From assembly GCF_014137855.1 (NCBI RefSeq), contig NZ_JACGWT010000005.1:62001-126000 (forward strand): 64,000 nucleotides of DNA. Reading direction: 5' to 3'. The notes beneath the pieces are model-generated. The model ran no database searches and was not told where the DNA came from. It saw only the letters and a program-made list of their open reading frames with translations. The position numbers and the translations under genes were made by a program. The DNA comes from Microlunatus kandeliicorticis. GTDB taxonomy: Bacteria > Actinomycetota > Actinomycetes > Propionibacteriales > Propionibacteriaceae. Of this stretch, positions 62,473 through 64,000 are shown piece by piece (the first letter of the stretch is position 1; each line of letters opens with the position of its first letter).

Positions 62473-64000
62473 ATGAGCGAGACCGACGAGGTCGACCGGC
62501 GTTACCTCGACCCTGCGCTGTCGGTGGACGACCGGGTGGACGTCCTGCTGCCCCAGCTGACCGCGGCCGACAAGGCCGGGCTGATGTTCCACACGATAAT
62601 GCTGCCGAACAGCGACCTCGATCAGGCTGCTCCCGCCTTCGGGCTGCCGTCGCCGCGCGAGTACGTCCTCGACCGCCGGATGAACCACTTCAACCTGCTG
62701 GGTCCGATCGCCGACCCCGCCGCGACCGCCCGCTGGCACAACGCCGTCCAGCAGCTGGCCGCCTCGACCCGGTTGCAGATCCCGGTCACCTTCAGCACCG
62801 ACCCGCGGCACGCCTTCGTCGAGAACCCGGGCACCAGCTTCGGGGCGTCGGCGTTCTCGCAGTGGCCCGAGGCCATCGGGCTGGCCGCCATCGGCGACGA
62901 GGTGCTGGTCGAGCGGTTCGGCGACATCGCCCGCCAGGAGTACCTCTGCGTCGGGATCCGGGTCGCGCTGCACCCCCAGATCGACCTGGCCACCGAGCCG
63001 CGCTGGGCGCGGCAGTCGGCCACCTTCGGCGAGGACGCCGAGCTGACCAGCCGGCTGGTGGTCGGCTACGTCCGCGGGTTCCAGACCGACCAGCTCGGCC
63101 CGGACTCGGTGGCCACCATGACCAAGCACTTCCCCGGTGGCGGCCCGCAGCTGGACGGCGAGGACCCGCACTTCCCCTACGGCCGCGAACAGGTCTACCC
63201 CGGCGGCCAGCAGGAACTGCACCTGCGCCCGTTCCGGGCCGCGCTCGAAGCCGGGACCAGCCAGATCATGCCGTACTACGGGATGCCGGTCGGGACGGAC
63301 TGGGAGGAGGTCGGCTTCGGTTTCAACCGCGACGTGATCACCGGTCTGCTCCGCGACCAGCTCGGCTTCGACGGCATCGTCTGCACCGACTGGGGCCTGA
63401 TCAACGACGCGGTGATCATGGGCGACGAGCACGTGGCCCGGGCCTGGGGCGTTGAGTCGCTGTCGCCGCGGGAACGGATGATCAAGGCGCTCGAGGCGGG
63501 CGTCGACCAGTTCGGCGGCGAGGCCGACACCGCGCTGCTGACCTCGATCATCGAGGCCGGCGAGGTGGGCGCCGAACGGATCGACGTCTCGGTGCGTCGG
63601 CTGCTCCGGGAGAAGTTCGTGCTCGGGCTGTTCGACCGGCGCGAGGTGGACCCGGACGCCGCCACCGCCACCGCCGGCCGGGCCGACTTCGTGGCCGCCG
63701 GGCTCGAGGCCCAGCGCGCCTCGGTGACCGTGCTGGCCAACCGGACCGACGACGCGCACACCCCGGTGCTGCCCATCGACCCCGGGGCGCGGATCTACCT
63801 CGAGGGCATCGATCCTCGCGCCGCGACCGACTACGGCACGGTCGTCGACGACCCGGCCCACGCCGACGTCGCCCTGGTCTCGCTGCCCGCGCCGTTCGAG
63901 CCGCGGACCGCGACCGCCTTCGAGGGGTTCTTCCACGCCGGGTCGCTGGACTTCCCGAAGCAGACGGTGGACCACCTCGCCGACCTGGCCGCCAAGACCA
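62473..64000 (+). CDS. Glycoside hydrolase family 3 protein, 5' part (3' end outside window)
   Basis: The frame is open from ATG 62473 to the window edge (509 codons). GAAGGAG lies nine bases upstream of the ATG. The GH3 N-terminal TIM barrel shows FSTDPRHAFVENPGT, TKHFPGGGPQLDGEDPHF (substrate-binding Lys-His) and the nucleophile Asp306 in VCTDWGLINDAV. The start of the second alpha/beta domain (RASVTVLANR) is included. No signal peptide is present, so it acts in the cytoplasm, probably as a beta-glucosidase or beta-xylosidase on imported oligosaccharides. The acid/base residue cannot be placed because the C-terminus is missing. Confidence 0.9.
   Translation, partial: MSETDEVDRRYLDPALSVDDRVDVLLPQLTAADKAGLMFHTIMLPNSDLDQAAPAFGLPSPREYVLDRRMNHFNLLGPIADPAATARWHNAVQQLAASTRLQIPVTFSTDPRHAFVENPGTSFGASAFSQWPEAIGLAAIGDEVLVERFGDIARQEYLCVGIRVALHPQIDLATEPRWARQSATFGEDAELTSRLVVGYVRGFQTDQLGPDSVATMTKHFPGGGPQLDGEDPHFPYGREQVYPGGQQELHLRPFRAALEAGTSQIMPYYGMPVGTDWEEVGFGFNRDVITGLLRDQLGFDGIVCTDWGLINDAVIMGDEHVARAWGVESLSPRERMIKALEAGVDQFGGEADTALLTSIIEAGEVGAERIDVSVRRLLREKFVLGLFDRREVDPDAATATAGRADFVAAGLEAQRASVTVLANRTDDAHTPVLPIDPGARIYLEGIDPRAATDYGTVVDDPAHADVALVSLPAPFEPRTATAFEGFFHAGSLDFPKQTVDHLADLAAKT

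Overview
The window is 64 kb of very GC-rich, gene-dense chromosome from an actinobacterium. No plasmid, phage, transposase, rRNA, tRNA or CRISPR array was recognised. The gene order lexA - nrdR - nrdJ / dinG / hflX / dapF - miaA / miaB / recX - recA / DUF3046 / lhr, with an HrdB-type sigma factor with a Lys/Ala-rich N-terminus, a PAC2-family protein and an MT0933-like small protein, is the conserved actinobacterial recA-lexA neighbourhood. A full-length RNase Y, together with GT-rich leaderless starts, points to the order Propionibacteriales, perhaps a Microlunatus- or Friedmanniella-like Propionibacteriaceae. That placement is an inference.

Layout. 1-2.6 kb: tail of a mutarotase-like gene, a sialidase-fold protein and a duplicated-domain secreted protein. 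2.8-10.7 kb: the primary sigma factor (minus), a GCS2-ligase/universal-stress pair (minus), a thioesterase and oligopeptidase B (plus), then a second, sigB-like sigma factor with an extracytoplasmic-stress-type promoter. 10.9-22.2 kb: LacI regulator, TesB thioesterase, PAC2 protein and HrpA helicase (minus), two exported hydrolases (plus), a YbjN/TY-Chap-like protein and an AEC permease. 22.3-28 kb: Tat-exported ferritin-like protein, pirin, an LLM monooxygenase/FMN reductase pair behind a MarR-like palindrome, a small membrane protein and a Gfo/Idh oxidoreductase. 28.3-38.9 kb: the B12-dependent ribonucleotide reductase and its repressor NrdR, an RDD protein, an SOS-controlled membrane protein divergent from lexA, DinG-type helicase and HflX. 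39-51.8 kb: SDR, Sco1, DapF, MiaA, MT0933-like protein, an unusual ferritin, MiaB, aldose epimerase, a lone GluA ATPase, RNase Y, RecX and RecA. 52-64 kb: two MFS permeases flanking an aldehyde dehydrogenase, DUF3046, a GNAT acetyltransferase, Lhr helicase and a truncated GH3 glycosidase.

How it works together. The 28-52 kb segment is a DNA-damage and dNTP-supply cluster. LexA boxes lie in front of lexA, the divergent membrane gene and recA. recA also has a match to the LexA-independent (PafBC-type) promoter. nrdR/nrdJ has an NrdR-box candidate on its promoter plus five DnaA-box-like motifs. Fourteen genes show TAnnnT 6-8 bases before the start codon, so leaderless transcription is the dominant start mode here.

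No wholly new gene system stands out. The most unusual structures are non-coding: a perfect 32-bp-period tandem array ending on the recX stop codon, built from a 16-base element (GCTTCGACAGGCTCAG) that recurs about 17 times in intergenic DNA; a three-hairpin element between the nrdR and RDD promoters; and the DnaA-like motif cluster upstream of nrdR. Among proteins, a ferritin with a substituted ferroxidase glutamate and a secreted protein built from two copies of an unrecognised Cys-rich domain deserve attention.
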